From Megascapheus bottae (taxonomy: Eukaryota > Chordata > Mammalia > Rodentia > Geomyidae): a stretch of 64,000 nucleotides of DNA. A model generated the notes under the pieces. The model worked only from the letters and a program-made list of their open reading frames with translations, had not been told where the DNA came from and ran no database searches. Location of the stretch: NCBI GenBank assembly GCA_024803745.1, contig JANJXV010000002.1, positions 42,925,757 to 42,989,756 of the forward strand, read 5' to 3'. The translations under genes were made by a program, and so were the position numbers. Numbering within the stretch: position 1 is the stretch's first letter; every line of letters begins with the position of its first letter. This document shows, in pieces, positions 34,700 to 47,165 of this stretch.

Positions 34700-34770
<71 letters not shown>
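34423..34770. repeat. Compound (CT)n/(CTCTGT)n + (CA)n microsatellite
   Basis: About 288 bases of CT broken by regular GT units (34423-34710) join about 60 bases of CA (34712-34770). All six frames are open or nearly so, which produces four spurious open frames of 127-153 codons. Confidence 0.98.
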
Positions 34771-34773
<3 letters not shown>

Positions 34774-34829
34774 CTTTAGCCACAACTCCATTTTAGGATC
34801 TGATGGACTTCTTAATGGTTATTTGGGTA

Positions 34830-35160
34830 CAATGTATTAATCTTCTCAGACTCATAACAAAATATCATAGACTGATGGCATGAACAACTCAATTTATTCT
34901 CTTAGAATTCTGGAGACTAGAAGTTCTGGTAGGGTTGATTTCTGATGAAGGCCACAACTCTGGAATATTATATCCATACATGGTTATTTTTTAAGCTTCC
35001 TTGGAAAGAGGAATGAAAGAGTGGCTTTTATTAAAAGGCCACCCATTTTCTCCTGCTAGGGCTTTACCCTTATGACATCATTTAACTTTAGTAACTTCCT
35101 AAATTCTTTATTCCCAGATCCAACTGCAGTGGGGGAGTAAGAATAAGAGGAAATACAATT
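34830..35160 (-). mobile_element. MLT1-type LTR, minus strand
   Basis: ctcataacaaaatatcatag, gaacaactcaatttattctc, tagaattctggagactagaa and gttgatttctgatgaagg are the reversed MLT1 end in order. Diverged solitary LTR. Confidence 0.7.
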
Positions 35161-36385
35161 ATTTGGATTCTTACAGATATACATACAGCTCATGTACACC
35201 TAGATGTCCTGAAGATTGCCAACACTGTGCCTTAAGGACCCCAGAGCATAGGAGGACAAAAGGGACTAATAAAGATCCAATTCATATACCCTTGTTAGAG
35301 GTGAACCTACTTTCCAGGCCCCATAGATTGTTTATTTTTTTCTTTTCCTAGGGAAAGAGTAGTTTATGGGTCAGCTCGCAAACCACTCTGGGCCTGTTTT
35401 TCTTGGTACAGTGAATTATATAATCTCCTTTCACTTAGCATAGTCTGGGGCCCTTGAAAAAATAATTCAATATAGTGTATAAAACATGAGTATGCTCATG
35501 ATTATTAAAGCATAAATGGAAGGCTTTGGGTAAAGCCTAAAAGAATAACTGCATGGATTACTTTTAAACTCGATTCTTTTAGCTACTGTTGCAGTAAGGC
35601 AGTCAAAAAGATCATCTGAGCTAGGGTTTCTTACTAGTCCTGGGCCTCAAACTGTAGGGCTCCTTTAAGCCTCTGGTATTTTAATTCATTCTACAGCTTG
35701 GCTTGGAAGTGTGGGGCATGCCTGACTTCTGCTTGCTCACTCTGCTTGTCTGTCCCCACCTCCTCTAGTCTTCATTGATTGAGGTCATGTTCAGCGCTAA
35801 CCATCCCTGATTACGAGCAGGACCAAACGTGTCAGCAGCAATAATTAGGAAATCACAGGCACATACCTTTCTGATGGCATAATCACCCCATGTCTGGTCC
35901 CAGTGTCCTGACAAGCTTGCCTCTACAGCCCACTATGCAAACAGTTACATTCGCTACAAGTGAAAACAATTGGACTTTTCAAGGTTGGGGAAGTCTGATT
36001 TTGTGCATTGTTTTCTTTTTTTTCAGGATAACTACCTTTGTTCTAAGCAGTGATCACTGTTTAAAAAAGCTTAGACTTGATTCATTTAGAGCCACCCTGT
36101 GTGGTATATCTCTTAAAATTGTCAGTGAATATGGTTAAGGTAAATAAATGGACATGCTTTTGGCTGAGTACCAAATTCAAACACTTGATTCATAGATTAT
36201 AATAAAGATAAATGGAGTGCCTACTTTCCTAATGACTCCTTCCTTTCAAATCAACACTCACAAAGATGTTTGGATATCAACAAACAGTACTTTATGTGTA
36301 ATGAAGGATATATGCATTTTAAGTAGATTATTTTAGATATCTATTTACTTTATCTTCTCTGCAGTCTTCTCAGATAGCTTACACC

Positions 36386-36390
<5 letters not shown>
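35161..36390. other. Unannotated stretch
   Basis: No gene or clear repeat over about 1.2 kb. Open frames at 35163-35351 and 35890-36138 are short and unremarkable. Confidence 0.4.
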
Positions 36391-36429
<39 letters not shown>

Positions 36430-36450
36430 TGTGTCTGTGTGTCTGTCTGT
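36391..36450. repeat. (GT)n microsatellite
   Basis: About 19 GT units are followed by GTCT interruptions and a G-rich patch to 36470. It lies beside the tail side of the following SINE. Confidence 0.95.
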
Positions 36451-36477
36451 GGTGGGGTGAGGGGGGGTGATATATAA

Positions 36478-36682
36478 CTAGGACCTGAACTCAGGGCCTG
36501 AGCACAGTCCCTTAGCATTTTTTGCTCAAGACTAGCATTCCACCACTGGAGCCACAGCTTTGGGTGGTTACTTGGAGATAAAAATCTCATAGATTTTTTT
36601 CTGTCCAGGTGGCTTCAAACTAAGATTCTCACATCTTAGCCTCCTAAAGAGTGAGAATTAATCATGAAGCACCAGTACCCAG
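36478..36682 (-). mobile_element. B1-like dimer SINE, minus strand
   Basis: The reversed right half (caccactggagccacagctt), linker gttacttggagataaaaatc and reversed B1 head (tagcctcctaaagagtgaga) are present. Confidence 0.85.
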
Positions 36683-36924
36683 CTATATATTTCTTGGATA
36701 TTTAAAATTGAGGGTAGGTAACTTGTCTGGGTGCCATGTTTTCCTGTCTCAGATGAGAAGGCTAAGTCAGAATAGGTATCAGAGATTCCATGTTCTCTTT
36801 CAGAATTTTGCACAGAGAAGCCTGTGATTTATGCTAAGGAAGTACATCTCCTCTGCTGGAGATACTCAGTATTCACCACTCTCCTTCACTCTACTGGGAA
36901 AATGACAATTTGAGGAGTAGTTTT

Positions 36925-37050
36925 TGGAGCATTCATTCATTCAACAAATGTCCATTGAATATCTATGACATGATACCATGTTGAATAAGGATATAATGGA
37001 ACATAGATCCCAGCACCTGCCCATTGAAGTTTTACAACAAATCTGGAGAT
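36925..37050 (-). mobile_element. MIR/L2-like 3' end, minus strand
   Basis: gcattcattcattcaacaaa, then tgtccattgaatatctatga is the reversed terminus common to L2 and MIR. Confidence 0.5.
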
Positions 37051-37570
37051 AAAGATGACAGCCTTATTACTTTGCTACTCTCTTAATAAGCCTTAATTTA
37101 CATTGTCTCCATCTCTCTTTCTCCAGTTGGGGTCTCTGGCCCTCTCTGCTTTTTTCTCTTTGTCCTGTTATAATCACGTGCTGTATGTCAGAGTAAAAGA
37201 TGAAGCAGAGCTATGTCCTGAGGAAGAGAGGACAAGACCAAAGAGTTTGACCTTATGCCTTGAGATCTGATTCTAAGAAAACATTTTCTAATATTTCTTC
37301 TTATTAAAGTGGCATTAAATCAAAGCAATCCTGAAGACTATTTTTCTCAAGCCCAGTGGTAATAATTATTTTTAAAAGTAATATTTGAGAATTTGCAAGT
37401 GAAGGGTTTTTGGCAATTTCAAATTCTCTAGTGCTCTTTTGTGATGCTAGAGATGATTTAGAAGAAAATGTAACTTTTATTTTTTTTTATAACAGATAGA
37501 CTTGATTTGCAAATAAAACATCTAGACTCTCTTTTAGAAGGGAGATTTGACCTCTAAGAAATTAATGTAG
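37051..37570. other. Unannotated sequence
   Basis: No gene or clear repeat seen. Confidence 0.4.
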
Positions 37571-37770
37571 TATGGGCCGGGAGTTTGGCCTAGTGGTTAA
37601 AGTGCTTGCCTAGCATGCATGAAGACCCGGGTTAGATTCCTTGGTACCACATACATAGAAAAAAGCCGGAAGTGGTGCTGAGGCTCAAGTGGTAGAGCTC
37701 TAGCCATGAGAAAGTCCAAAGACATTGCTTAGGCCCTGAGCTCAAGCCCAGGACTGGCAAAAAAAAAAAA
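37571..37770 (+). mobile_element. ID-like dimer SINE
   Basis: One of the best preserved copies: gggccgggagtttggcctag at the start, gccggaagtggtgctgaggc at the junction, agcccaggactggc and a run of about 13 A at the end. Target duplication aattaatgtag lies before (37560-37570) and after (37771-37781). Confidence 0.95.
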
Positions 37771-37792
37771 AATTAATGTAGCCAGCACATGT

Positions 37793-38022
37793 GCTTAAGT
37801 ACTGGTTATTGAACCCTGGCCTTGTGCTCTCACTTGGCTTTTTTCACTTGAAGTTAGTGATCTGCCACTTGAGTCACAGCTCTGCTTTTGAATTTTTGCT
37901 GATTCATTGCAGACAAGAGTTTCACAGACTTTTCTGCCTGGGGTGGCTTCAAACTGAGATCCTCAGATCTTAGCCTCCTAAATAACTGGGATTATGACCA
38001 TGAGCTACCAACACCTGGCTAG
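37793..38022 (-). mobile_element. B1-like dimer SINE, minus strand
   Basis: The reversed right half (ctgccacttgagtcacagct) and the reversed B1 head (tagcctcctaaataactggg, then catgagctaccaacacctgg). Old, full length. Confidence 0.85.
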
Positions 38023-38149
38023 CATGATTAATTCTGTAAGTAAGCATGAGCTCAGGGCATCCTAGGACATAGTTGGATGCTGCAACTGTTTGGAAATACC
38101 CTAGACTAGTGCTAATAGCTGAGTGTGGAGATTTATTTCTTTATTTTTT

Positions 38150-38225
38150 TTATTGTGTCAGGGATTGGGACTAGACCCTCAGCATGTGGCAAATCCTTTA
38201 CTGTTGAGTTAAACCCCAAGTTCAA
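38150..38225 (-). mobile_element. Old ID-type SINE, minus strand
   Basis: ttgtgtcagggattgggact, then ctcagcatgtggcaaatcct and ttgagttaaaccccaag form a reversed ID monomer. Confidence 0.55.
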
Positions 38226-40392
38226 GAACAATTCTTGATAAACTTCCTTACAAAATTAGAGCTGCTTCCTAACAGCAGTTTCTTTCAGTGCATTCTATTC
38301 AAGTTTTCATTTAAAAATGATCAACTTACCTAAAAATATGCTTTCAATTCTCACTGAAACCTTTAGCCCAAGGTCACCAAGTATTCTTGAGGTTAATTGG
38401 TATTAAAACAGAAGGAAGATGATGTAAATGAGCACAGACCACTTACCTGGTTCATATAGCATCATCACAGCAGTGGAGAAAAGTGAGATTGCATACCACC
38501 ACAAATCAAGGAAACCATACACAAACCAAAGATTTTTCATTGCTAAAGCATACCTAAATTATTTAATGGAATCTAGCAGCACAGTCAATATATCACATTT
38601 ATATTTTAAAATAATTGGCTCTCTGAGATGGCATAAGAATTTGTGACCATTCCAAGGGCAGGGACAGCATAGGCGTGCTCCATACTTTTCCATCCTGCAA
38701 CTCTTCATAGTAGTACCTGAGGACACTGCGCAAGCTCCAGTAGGAGCACAGGGTGATTGTGACCTTGAGAGATGTGGCCTAGCCCGTGTGCCCTGGCCTC
38801 TCCAGGCCTCTCATGGGTTGCTGGGGCTCCGTCCTGCACTACTCCGTTGTTCATGTGGGGGGTCCTGTCCACCACTGAAACTGAGAAGACCCTGGATTTG
38901 GGGGGAATTTTATTTTACAACAAGGATAAGGGATTCCTGTTACATTGGCTTCTAGTGTATGGTATTCTGGTTTTTTTTTTCCTTCTTTTTTTTTTTTGAC
39001 TGTATGGAAAGATGTTAGTAAAGCCTTTGTCAGAGGATTGAAAAAAAAAAAAGAAAAAGAAATTGTGATCATTTCCAAAAATGGCAGCAGTTCAAGGCCA
39101 TGCAGAACCCTGTAGAGTCTAAGCAGTGTGAAAAGTGACTTACTAATAATATCACGATGAATTTACCAGTGATGCTTGGGTTTACAGAATGGTCAGTGCA
39201 ATTAAACTATTGTAGAAACAACTGGGACCTTTTTTGCTTTGAAATGAAGGTAACAAAGACATCTATTCAAACAGAACTGACCATGAAGTTCTTCCCCTAT
39301 AGCTCACATCAGAAAATAAAAATGCTTTTTTCCTGCATTATTTCACTGATGTTGGACAGAGCCCACTTTATTGGCTGGATGTACCTGTGGGCAGACATTT
39401 AGGTTTCCCCACAGGGGTGGTAAAACACACGTAGTTGAAAAAGATTACAAAAGCTGCAAAGGTATAAGTAGTATAGAAACACATTTATGTAATGTATTTA
39501 AATAAAGACAGATGGAAGAATGTGCCCACTAGATGACAAGACAGCCATACAAGCACGTGTTGGTCCAGGTCTTCATCAGGCATTGATCTAACTCCATGTC
39601 AGGTGCACAGAATAGCCTAGGGACTATTGCTCAGACACCCAAGGGAGCCCCAGAGAAAGGAAATTGCAGTAGGCACACAATTCATCTCTGGTCTCCCAGC
39701 TGCCAAATGTTGGCAGACTCCTCAGGGTCACAACCCACATGTTGGGACCAGGCTTTTACCTCCCCAGGCAGCATGTGGTTTTGAAGGCAAAGGCTGTGAG
39801 TTTACATTCCCAGATGCCATATGTATGCGGTTAGTGGATGACTATGGTCTCTTTATGCTTACATGGCCACAAATCATTACAGATTGGTGCCTGGCTGACG
39901 GACACGATCTCCGGCAAACTGTCCTTCAGCTCACTCCCATACGAGCTGGAAGAAAGCATGCAGTATTGGGAGCTTCTCAATGGAGAAGTCTCTGCCTCTC
40001 CTGTGAGGCTACTATGGAATGGAGGAAGAGGAACTTTTCCTTAGTGTCTGGATGTGGTTAACTCTGACTTTAAGAGGAGATAGATGGTGATCACCATTGT
40101 AATTAAAGCATTTTCATTGAGAAACTGTATGATCCTGTTCTTTTTTATTTTATTTTTGCTTTATCCTCACTTGCCTTTTGCTCTTTTTCATGCTCTCTCT
40201 TCTTCCCTCTTCCTTCTGTCTTACATGCTTACTTATTTTCTCAGTTCATAAAGAACTCAAGACAGTAAACAGGAGAATAAATGCTATGCCACAGTAACCT
40301 CACCTCCATGGCAACTGAAAACACACACTAATTGTGACACCAAGTGTAATTTATTATTGTTAGTAATTATTACCATTGCTATTGTTATTTTA
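38226..40392. other. Long unannotated stretch
   Basis: No repeat family or gene is recognised over about 2.1 kb. A 144-codon plus-strand frame (39627-40061) overlaps two other open frames, has no domain I know and lies within chance expectation. The segment 38650-38890 is GC-richer and LTR-like in feel, but I cannot place it. Confidence 0.4.
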
Positions 40393-40495
40393 GGATCTTG
40401 CAGTTTTTGCCTGGGCTATACTTATACTGAGATTGGCCTCCTGATTTCTGATTTCTGAGTAACAACATTTAACAGATATGAGCCACCAAAGCCAA
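40393..40495 (-). mobile_element. Diverged B1 monomer, minus strand
   Basis: tttgcctgggctatacttat, then ttggcctcctgatttctgat and gatatgagccaccaaagcc is a reversed B1. Confidence 0.55.
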
Positions 40496-40759
40496 CAATA
40501 CATTATTTTGTGTAACACAGTTACACATATACACATAGTGATTATCATTGTTGTGATGAAATAGTTATCCTGTAAATATCCTCAGAGTAAAGGTCAAAGA
40601 AGGATATTGGAACTTACATAATTTTAATTATAAAACTGGAGGAAACAAATAGCTTCCTCCAACATATGGATTCCATGAGAATGTACTGGTGTGAAGAGAA
40701 TTTGGGCCCTCAGACTTGCGTTTTACACAAACATTTCAAATGTACTGTATATTCTCTTT

Positions 40760-41085
40760 TTCAGTACTAGGAATGAAAACTAAAGGCCTGGACATTCTAG
40801 GCAGGTATTCTACCACTTGAGCCATGTCTCGAGTTCTTTTTGCCTTGGTTATTTTTTAGTTAAAGGCTTATGCTCCTATTTCTTTCCAGGCTGGCTTTGC
40901 ACCACTGTGCTCTCCGTTGTGCTTCCAGGACAGTTAGGATTGCAGGGCTACGCCACTAGGCCTACCTTGATGTTTGAGTTGAGATCTTCCTAACTTCTTT
41001 GTATGGAGTCACATAAAATTACAAATCTCCTCTCGGCCTCACAAGTTTCTGAGATTACAGATATGAACTATGGTGTCTTGCCCCA
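40760..41085 (-). mobile_element. Old B1-ID composite and B1 fragment, minus strand
   Basis: The reversed ID half (cattctaggcaggtattcta, ccacttgagccatgtctc) and B1 half (caggctggctttgcaccact, ggattgcagggctacgccac) occupy 40760-40965. A further B1 part (ctctcggcctcacaagtttc) lies at 41030-41085. Confidence 0.55.
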
Positions 41086-41094
41086 AACTCTTTT

Positions 41095-41180
41095 AAAATG
41101 GCTTTTCATTATTGACATATGAAAGCTGCTCATTTTGTGGATTGATTTTATGCCCTGCTACTTTCCCAACTACTTAAGGA
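41095..41180 (-). mobile_element. L1 ORF2 fragment, minus strand
   Basis: attgacatatgaaagctgct, then ttgattttatgccctgctac and tttcccaactactta matches a short reversed portion of L1 ORF2. Confidence 0.5.
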
Positions 41181-42336
41181 TCATAAAAATATAAATTTGA
41201 AATGAGTGTTTATCGGGTAAGAATGTCCCTGGAGCAGAAGTGCTCAAATTACTAAAAATTCATTGAAAAAAAATAAATAAAAAAATAAAAATTCATTGAT
41301 ATTATATCCTAATAGACTTGCAAAAACACTTAAAAGCACAAAGCCTCATATCTTAGGTCAGAGTCTCTAACCACCAGGCTAGAGAAGCTAGAGACAGGCT
41401 TATACAAGGAAATCTGCAGAAGAAGGAGCAAAGCTGGACAGAGTAGAAGTAGCAGCTCAACAAAGTTGTGATTTCCCTGGGCCTTCTTGATTCCTCAGAG
41501 AATTCTGGATTCTGGATGGTAATGCTGAATTTCTCAAGGCAAGGGAGTCAGGTTTATTTCACACCCCTACCTCTTGATAGTCATTGGCTGTGGGCCACTT
41601 TGTGATGGAGGTGTAAGTTTGCAGTCATGTCTAGTAGAACTTGAAGTGATGTCTACCAGTCAAGGGCAAGTTTATCCAAGAGAGTAGCAACTAGGGTGGG
41701 TGCACCAGCCCCATGTAGGGCACACTGCCCACCCAGACACATTCTGATCCATTGTCCCCTCCCTCTGCCTCCTCCCTTCTTCCCCCCACTAAACTAACAT
41801 TCATGTGTTCATGTGCCTTGGCCTGCCTCTAAAGGAAATGCCTTGAAGTAGAAATGTTGCAACATGAAGGTCTTCTACCTTAATACATTCTTTGCCAGCT
41901 GTGTCTAAAAGTTCTGTTTTGTCACTTCCACATCCGTACATGGCATTGTTTTTCCATTTTAGTTTGTACCAAACCAAAGGCAATGAATGGATGCATTACT
42001 ATGGTGGTAAATGAAATTTTTTTCCCCTTAGTTTACTCAATTTAAGCAACTCCTCATGTTTCTGGCTCAGGGAGGCTTTACTTTGTAACTCGACAGTTCA
42101 TATTTAGTTATCTTTGAGGGTTTTCATAATTTTTTCTAGGAGCTCATATCTCTAAGAAGTAATGTTTTGAAATAGGTTAGATTGTTTCAAATAGAGCCAC
42201 ATTCTATTTTATTTCCTTTTGATATGTAGAAGCATTAACATTTTGAGAAAGGAAAACTTACCTATTTTTTCTTTGGTTACGTTTCTCTAGATGCAATTTT
42301 TTTTAGCTTAAAGGGATAAGGACATATTTTAAAATA
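41181..42336. other. Unannotated stretch
   Basis: No gene or clear repeat over about 1.1 kb. Confidence 0.4.
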
Positions 42337-42545
42337 CTTTGATTATTTATTTTTTAATTACTTTTCTCTTTAATGGTTGTACAAAGGAGTTGCTATTCAA
42401 CAAAGAAGTTTGTGAATACAGTGCATCTTTATTAATGTCACCCCTTTTATTAGTCTTGACCATTCTTCCTGGCCCCACTCCTTTCCTCGCTTTTCTCAAA
42501 TTCTGTAGGATATATGTTGACATTTTTTTTTACTGCATTTCCCCA
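42337..42545 (-). mobile_element. L1 3' end, minus strand
   Basis: tggttgtacaaaggagttgc, gaatacagtgcatctttatt, aatgtcaccccttttatt and tctgtaggatatatgttgac are shared with the copies at 50060-50315 and 61115-61430, which defines a family of reversed L1 3' ends here. Confidence 0.65.
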
Positions 42546-42609
42546 CCTCAATTTTGAACTTTTTGTTCTCATATTTAAAGCTTATTTATCTGAGAGATAT
42601 TTTTGTATA

Positions 42610-43790
42610 GGATAGGGATAAAATTTTGTTTTATTCTTCCACTGAAATAATTGGTGATTTCCTAAGCCATATATCTGAACCTCACTAATTTTCAAGCCAC
42701 CCCATCACCAGTCAAGTGTGCCTATACACAGGTGTGTTTGGATATCTCTCTATTCAATCTCTTCATCTCTTCACCTGTTCCCATAACATAGTCACTGCGG
42801 TTTTATGGTAAATTATAATATTCAATGTGGATTTTTGCCAGTCCTGAGCTTGAGCTCAGGGCCTGAGCACTATCCACTTGAGCCTGAGCACCACTTCCGT
42901 CTTTTTTCTTGTATGTGGTACTGAGGAATCAAACCTGGGTCTTCGTGAATACTAGGCAAGCACTCTACCACTAAGCCAAACTCCTGGCCCATGTCATGAC
43001 AAATTTTAATGGGCTTTCAACTGATATTATGCGTATATATCAAGCTGAGATGTTTCTATCCATAAATGTTATATTTGGGTTCATTTACCCATGCTTTCTT
43101 TTAGGTAATTATAGCATATCTTTCTCCAGAAAATTATGGTTTATCTTCTCCTAGATTGATTTCATTATATCATTTATAATGTATTACTGATATATATATA
43201 TATATTACTGTTTTATTGCTAGTTCACAGACAGTAAGAACACTATTGGTTTTTATAGATACATTTCCTTAAACTTTCATGTTGATTAAAACTTTGTATAG
43301 ACTCTTCATTTTACCTGAAGGACAATCTGCAAATGAGGATATCTTTTCTTGTTTCTTTACAATTCTACTGCTTTATATTTCTGTCTTTCATTCATTTTTT
43401 ATAGTAGTCAAGGAAATAGTCAAAGAGGGTGAAATGTTTTAGTAATTCTCCTTAGAAAGTATAATCCTAATTTGCAGAGATTTTAAAAAAATGATGGTAT
43501 GCATTTTGTCAGATGATTTTTGTGTCCTCAGCAAGTAATTGTATACTTATTCCTTTAATCTGTACTTTAGGTGTATGATCTAGACTTTCTTATACTGAAC
43601 TATTATTATATATGTAAGATAAACTAAGTTTAGCTTTTAATTCACTGCTAAGGAAATTGCTAATATTTTATTTAGGGTTTTGTTTCTTTTTTTTGCAAGT
43701 ATAATCTTTTCTGTGACAATGTTTCTCTAGCTTTGAATTAGCGATATACTGCTGTTGGTATAAAGTAAGCTCAGATATTACCTCCTTCCT
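42610..43790 (-). mobile_element. Decayed L1M ORF2 fragment, minus strand
   Basis: Reversed ORF2 landmarks are still visible: ctgcggttttatggtaaatt, tctgcaaatgaggatatctt with caattctactgctttatatt, cattttgtcagatgattttt, then gactttcttatactgaacta. A SINE interrupts it at 42832-42991. The reading frame is destroyed. It is part of a dead retrotransposon, not a gene. Confidence 0.6.
42832..42991 (-). mobile_element. ID-like dimer SINE with internal deletion, minus strand
   Basis: Both ends are normal (tttttgccagtcctgagctt and caaactcctggccca), but about 30 bases of the right monomer between gagcactatcc and acttgagcctgagc are missing. Confidence 0.88.
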
Positions 43791-45651
43791 ATTCTTTCAT
43801 TTTACAAAGGAGATATTAAGTGACAGCATATGAAAACAAAATCCCCTTTTAAATTACCTATAAAAGACTCCTAAATGCACACTTTGATTTTGACTAAGTA
43901 AGTTTAAATAAGCACTTACTGTGATTTTTCTGATGTATGTGTTTTTTTCTACCTTTTTATTTTAGGCTTTCTATTTGCCTTCTTTTTCCTGCTTCTTTTC
44001 TTTGCCCCTCTTCTAATATCTAATATGGTTTCTACATTATTTTCCCCCTCTGCTGTTTTAAAGGCAAAATTGTTTTCCTATCATTTTAGTTGTTACTCTT
44101 AAATATTTAACAAAATATTTATGCATGCATTTTCTAAAATCTTTAGTTACTTAATATTTTTATCTTTCTCTAGAACACAGAAACTACACAGAGAGAACAG
44201 ATAGTACAGAGAGAAAACACAGAGACTACATAGACATAGAGAGATCTGTGTCGGTTTCTAGTCATTAGACTTGATAGAAGCTCAAGGAAACTTATAATTC
44301 TGAAACTGAATATATATTCTGCAACCAAATAAAATTGTATTTGCATTTAAACTCATTATAATTAATTTCCTTCCTTTACTCCCTCCCTCCCTCCTTTTTC
44401 TCCCTCCCTTCCCCCTCTCAAATTCAACCTATCACAATCCTGCTCTAATTTAAGAATGCACCCAGCAAATAACCACTTCTCAGCACCCTCCCTCCACCCC
44501 CACCCACATGGCAATCATTCCATTGGAAGCTCCGCTTATCTTTCTGCCTCTGCCCCCACAGAATCTGATGAGCATTTACATTTTAAATTGCACTCCCACC
44601 TTGTACTGGCTGTTATCCTTATCTGCTCCATTTGTATCCAAGCTACTTTTCAAAATTAGCATGGTACCTTTTTCAAAAACTTATTTCATTCTGAAGTTGA
44701 TTATATCCACTTTTTTCACCATTATATAAGTACCAGTAATACATAGATAAGTATTCTTAGAAGAGTCAATGTATTTGTTAAGATATTTTTATGTTTAATA
44801 CCTAGAATAAGGTTGTATAAAATCATATATTCAATAAGTTTGTGAAATGAATGTATTTATAGCAAAAGAAAGAGAAATGCACTCTTCTTAAACCAGTTTT
44901 GAGCATTTCCTTTTCAGCTGAAAGTTGTTCAGATCATGTTTTCAGTTGAGGTACATGAGAGCTGAGTAACTTGAATACATGATAAATGTAGCTGAAATAA
45001 TTAAAGGCATGATGCTATTTCAGAGAATCAGTGTCACCCGGGGCTTTTAAAGTAGACATGGTGGCTACATACTGCATTAGGAAAGCATAGGATATGCAGA
45101 TGAAAAAGGAACAGGAAACTTTGTAACCAATCTCCTAGTAAGTGCTACATAAACAAATGAATAGGCCAACTGCCCTATGATAGAGGTGCTGGAAATCACA
45201 GGAGACCGGCCTGGGACAAGTGTGGTGGAACAAATCCTGACAAATACATGGATCATCAAAGAGATTGCTATTTTATTTACTGAGAAGCTTTATGATCCAG
45301 GAAGTGGCCAGGCCATGTGGGATCTCCTGCTTTCCCAGATAGAGCTCTGGTGGAATATGAGAATGAAAGGGAAGCCAGTGTAGTGAGCAGGAGCTCTTTG
45401 CAGTCAGAACTGCTGAGACCAGGCTGCATGAAGACAGCTGGGGAACGCAGGTATTACTTTTCTATCAAGTGCTTTCTAGCCAGTGCAGAACTTGGAAATA
45501 AAATAACCAAGACATAGGGTCTGACTTCCACTGTTTTCAAGGTTATGCAACACTGTTATTGCATGTTGGCCTGGACCTAAAGCGCTGTGCATTTTCTTGG
45601 GGTGGAGATTTAGGGAAAAACATATGCAAGTATCATGTTGTAAGGGAATAA
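43791..45651. other. Unannotated stretch
   Basis: No gene or clear repeat over about 1.85 kb. A CT-rich patch lies at 44365-44420. The segment 45170-45520 holds two overlapping open frames on the plus strand with no motif. Confidence 0.4.
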
Positions 45652-45690
<39 letters not shown>

Positions 45691-45918
45691 GTCGGTCATG
45701 GGACTTGAACTCTGGGCCTAGGCATTGTTCCTGGGCTCTTCAGCTTAAGACTACTGTCCTACCTCTTGAGCCATAGTGCTGCTTCTGCTTTTCTGGTGGT
45801 TAACTAGAGATAAGAGTCTCACAGACTTTAGTGCTGGGGTTGGCTTTGAACCTTGATTCTCAGATCTCAGCCTCCTGAGTAGCTAGAATTACAGGTGTGG
45901 CCACTGCACTAAGCCAGA
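45652..45918 (-). mobile_element. B1-like dimer SINE with (ATT)n tail, minus strand
   Basis: The tail is expanded into a clean ATT repeat at 45652-45690. The reversed right half (ctacctcttgagccatagtg), linker and reversed B1 head (cagcctcctgagtagctaga) follow. Confidence 0.92.
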
Positions 45919-46164
45919 TAATTATTTTAAACTATGGAAGAAGGCACATTTTTGCCAATAGCTTGTCTTTATAGATAACATGTTAGATAATATATTACTC
46001 CTTTAAAAAAAAAAACAAAACAAAACATTTAATTCACTCAAAATGGATTCCAATCCTGTGGGATAGGTGGGATCCATTCTCTAGACCTAGTAATTGAGCC
46101 ATAATTCCTTAACCACACCCCCATCCACACTCCACCAGAGTCTATTAGAATGCCAGATATATGA
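45919..46164. other. Unannotated sequence
   Basis: Nothing recognised, apart from an A-rich run near 46002-46025. Confidence 0.35.
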
Positions 46165-46275
46165 AGTGCTTGCTTATATAAATCTCAATTTTGCAGTTGA
46201 AATGAAGAGAAATTATGCAGTAAGCTGTCAAAAGTCACACAGTTATTTATAACACAGCTAAGCACCAGAGCAAAT
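46165..46275 (-). mobile_element. MIR fragment, minus strand
   Basis: tctcaattttgcagttgaaa, then gtcaaaagtcacacagttat resembles the reversed MIR core. Confidence 0.55.
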
Positions 46276-46283
46276 CTAGCTGT

Positions 46284-46396
46284 TGTAAGTATTGTGCACG
46301 GAGTATTTCATAATTTGTGTTGCCAAAGGTGCCAGTGTTCAAGGACCACACGGAGGCAGAAGCAGGAAATACAAGTGCTCTTGGCAATTATGCTGT
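46284..46396. repeat. Diverged 110-bp repeat, copy 1
   Basis: This segment and 47166-47275 align over about 110 bases in the same orientation (tgttcaaggaccaca is identical in both), at roughly 70-75 per cent by eye. I do not recognise the family. It may be an unlisted dispersed repeat or a local duplication. Confidence 0.6.
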
Positions 46397-46683
46397 GCCA
46401 AGGCCGTTGATCTTCCTGATGAAGAGCTACTGTTGATTTACCTAAGGCTTAATAATCTACCAGTGAAAGCACTATTAAGAATTGCTTAACATCTGTATTA
46501 CTTGCCAGTTAGGGAAATCCTGGCACAGGTAATATGTTGGCTAGAATACTCAAGTCCATCCAAATTTTTATTAAAATCTCTAAGACTGACCTAGCTTCAA
46601 GGAAGCAATGCCAAAGAATTCTGAGAACAAAGCAATGTTTCATTCAGCCCTAGGTAATTTATTAAAAGACCTCTCTTTTACAC

Positions 46684-46890
46684 ATGGCACTGGGCCTTGT
46701 GCTTGCTAGACCAACACTCTATCATTTGTGTCCTTTGATTATAGTGTTTGAAATTTTTATTTTTTTCTCCCAGACAGATTCTTGCATTTTCCCACTTGGA
46801 GCCAACCATAGACTACCTCTTCCTAACTCTAACTCCTGGGAAGTTCAGATTATAGGTATGTACCACTATGCCTATCCCTCTATTTTTCTC
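46684..46890 (-). mobile_element. Old B1-ID composite SINE, minus strand
   Basis: ccttgtgcttgctagaccaa, a cactctatcatttgtgtcc segment, then ttataggtatgtaccactat is a decayed reversed ID plus B1. Confidence 0.5.
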
Positions 46891-47165
46891 TTAAAGTCAT
46901 GGCCAAACTGAAACACTGGCCGAGCAATGGACCTCTTCAGGCTTTTGTTATGCTTCCCATACCTAAATGAAACTCTGCTCTATAATAGGAATCTGGCTGT
47001 CAGTCTATTTCACTGGCATGCATATACAAATTTCTCAGCACCCTCTACCAGCTGTGTTAGTAGAATATCTCTCTGAAATGATCTAATGAAAATGCTCTAA
47101 GGGACACCAAACCCCACTGACAAATTAAAGATAAGGCTCTAAATTTATTTCCCTCCCTATTTAGT
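46891..47165. other. Unannotated sequence
   Basis: Nothing recognised between the old SINE and the second copy of the 110-bp repeat. Confidence 0.35.

Noticed and set aside
34318..34796. Four open frames of 127-153 codons on both strands
   Set aside because: They lie in the (CT)n and (CA)n microsatellite; the opposite-strand frames are mirror products of the same repeat.
37571..37770. tRNA gene
   Set aside because: The A and B boxes are those of a tRNA-derived SINE. No mature tRNA cloverleaf or intact anticodon arm is preserved, and a poly-A tail is present.
39627..40061. 144-codon open frame
   Set aside because: No recognisable domain, overlapped by other open frames, and of a length expected by chance in 64 kb.
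42610..43790. Live reverse transcriptase gene
   Set aside because: The L1 ORF2 similarity is broken by many stops and a SINE; it is a dead fragment.
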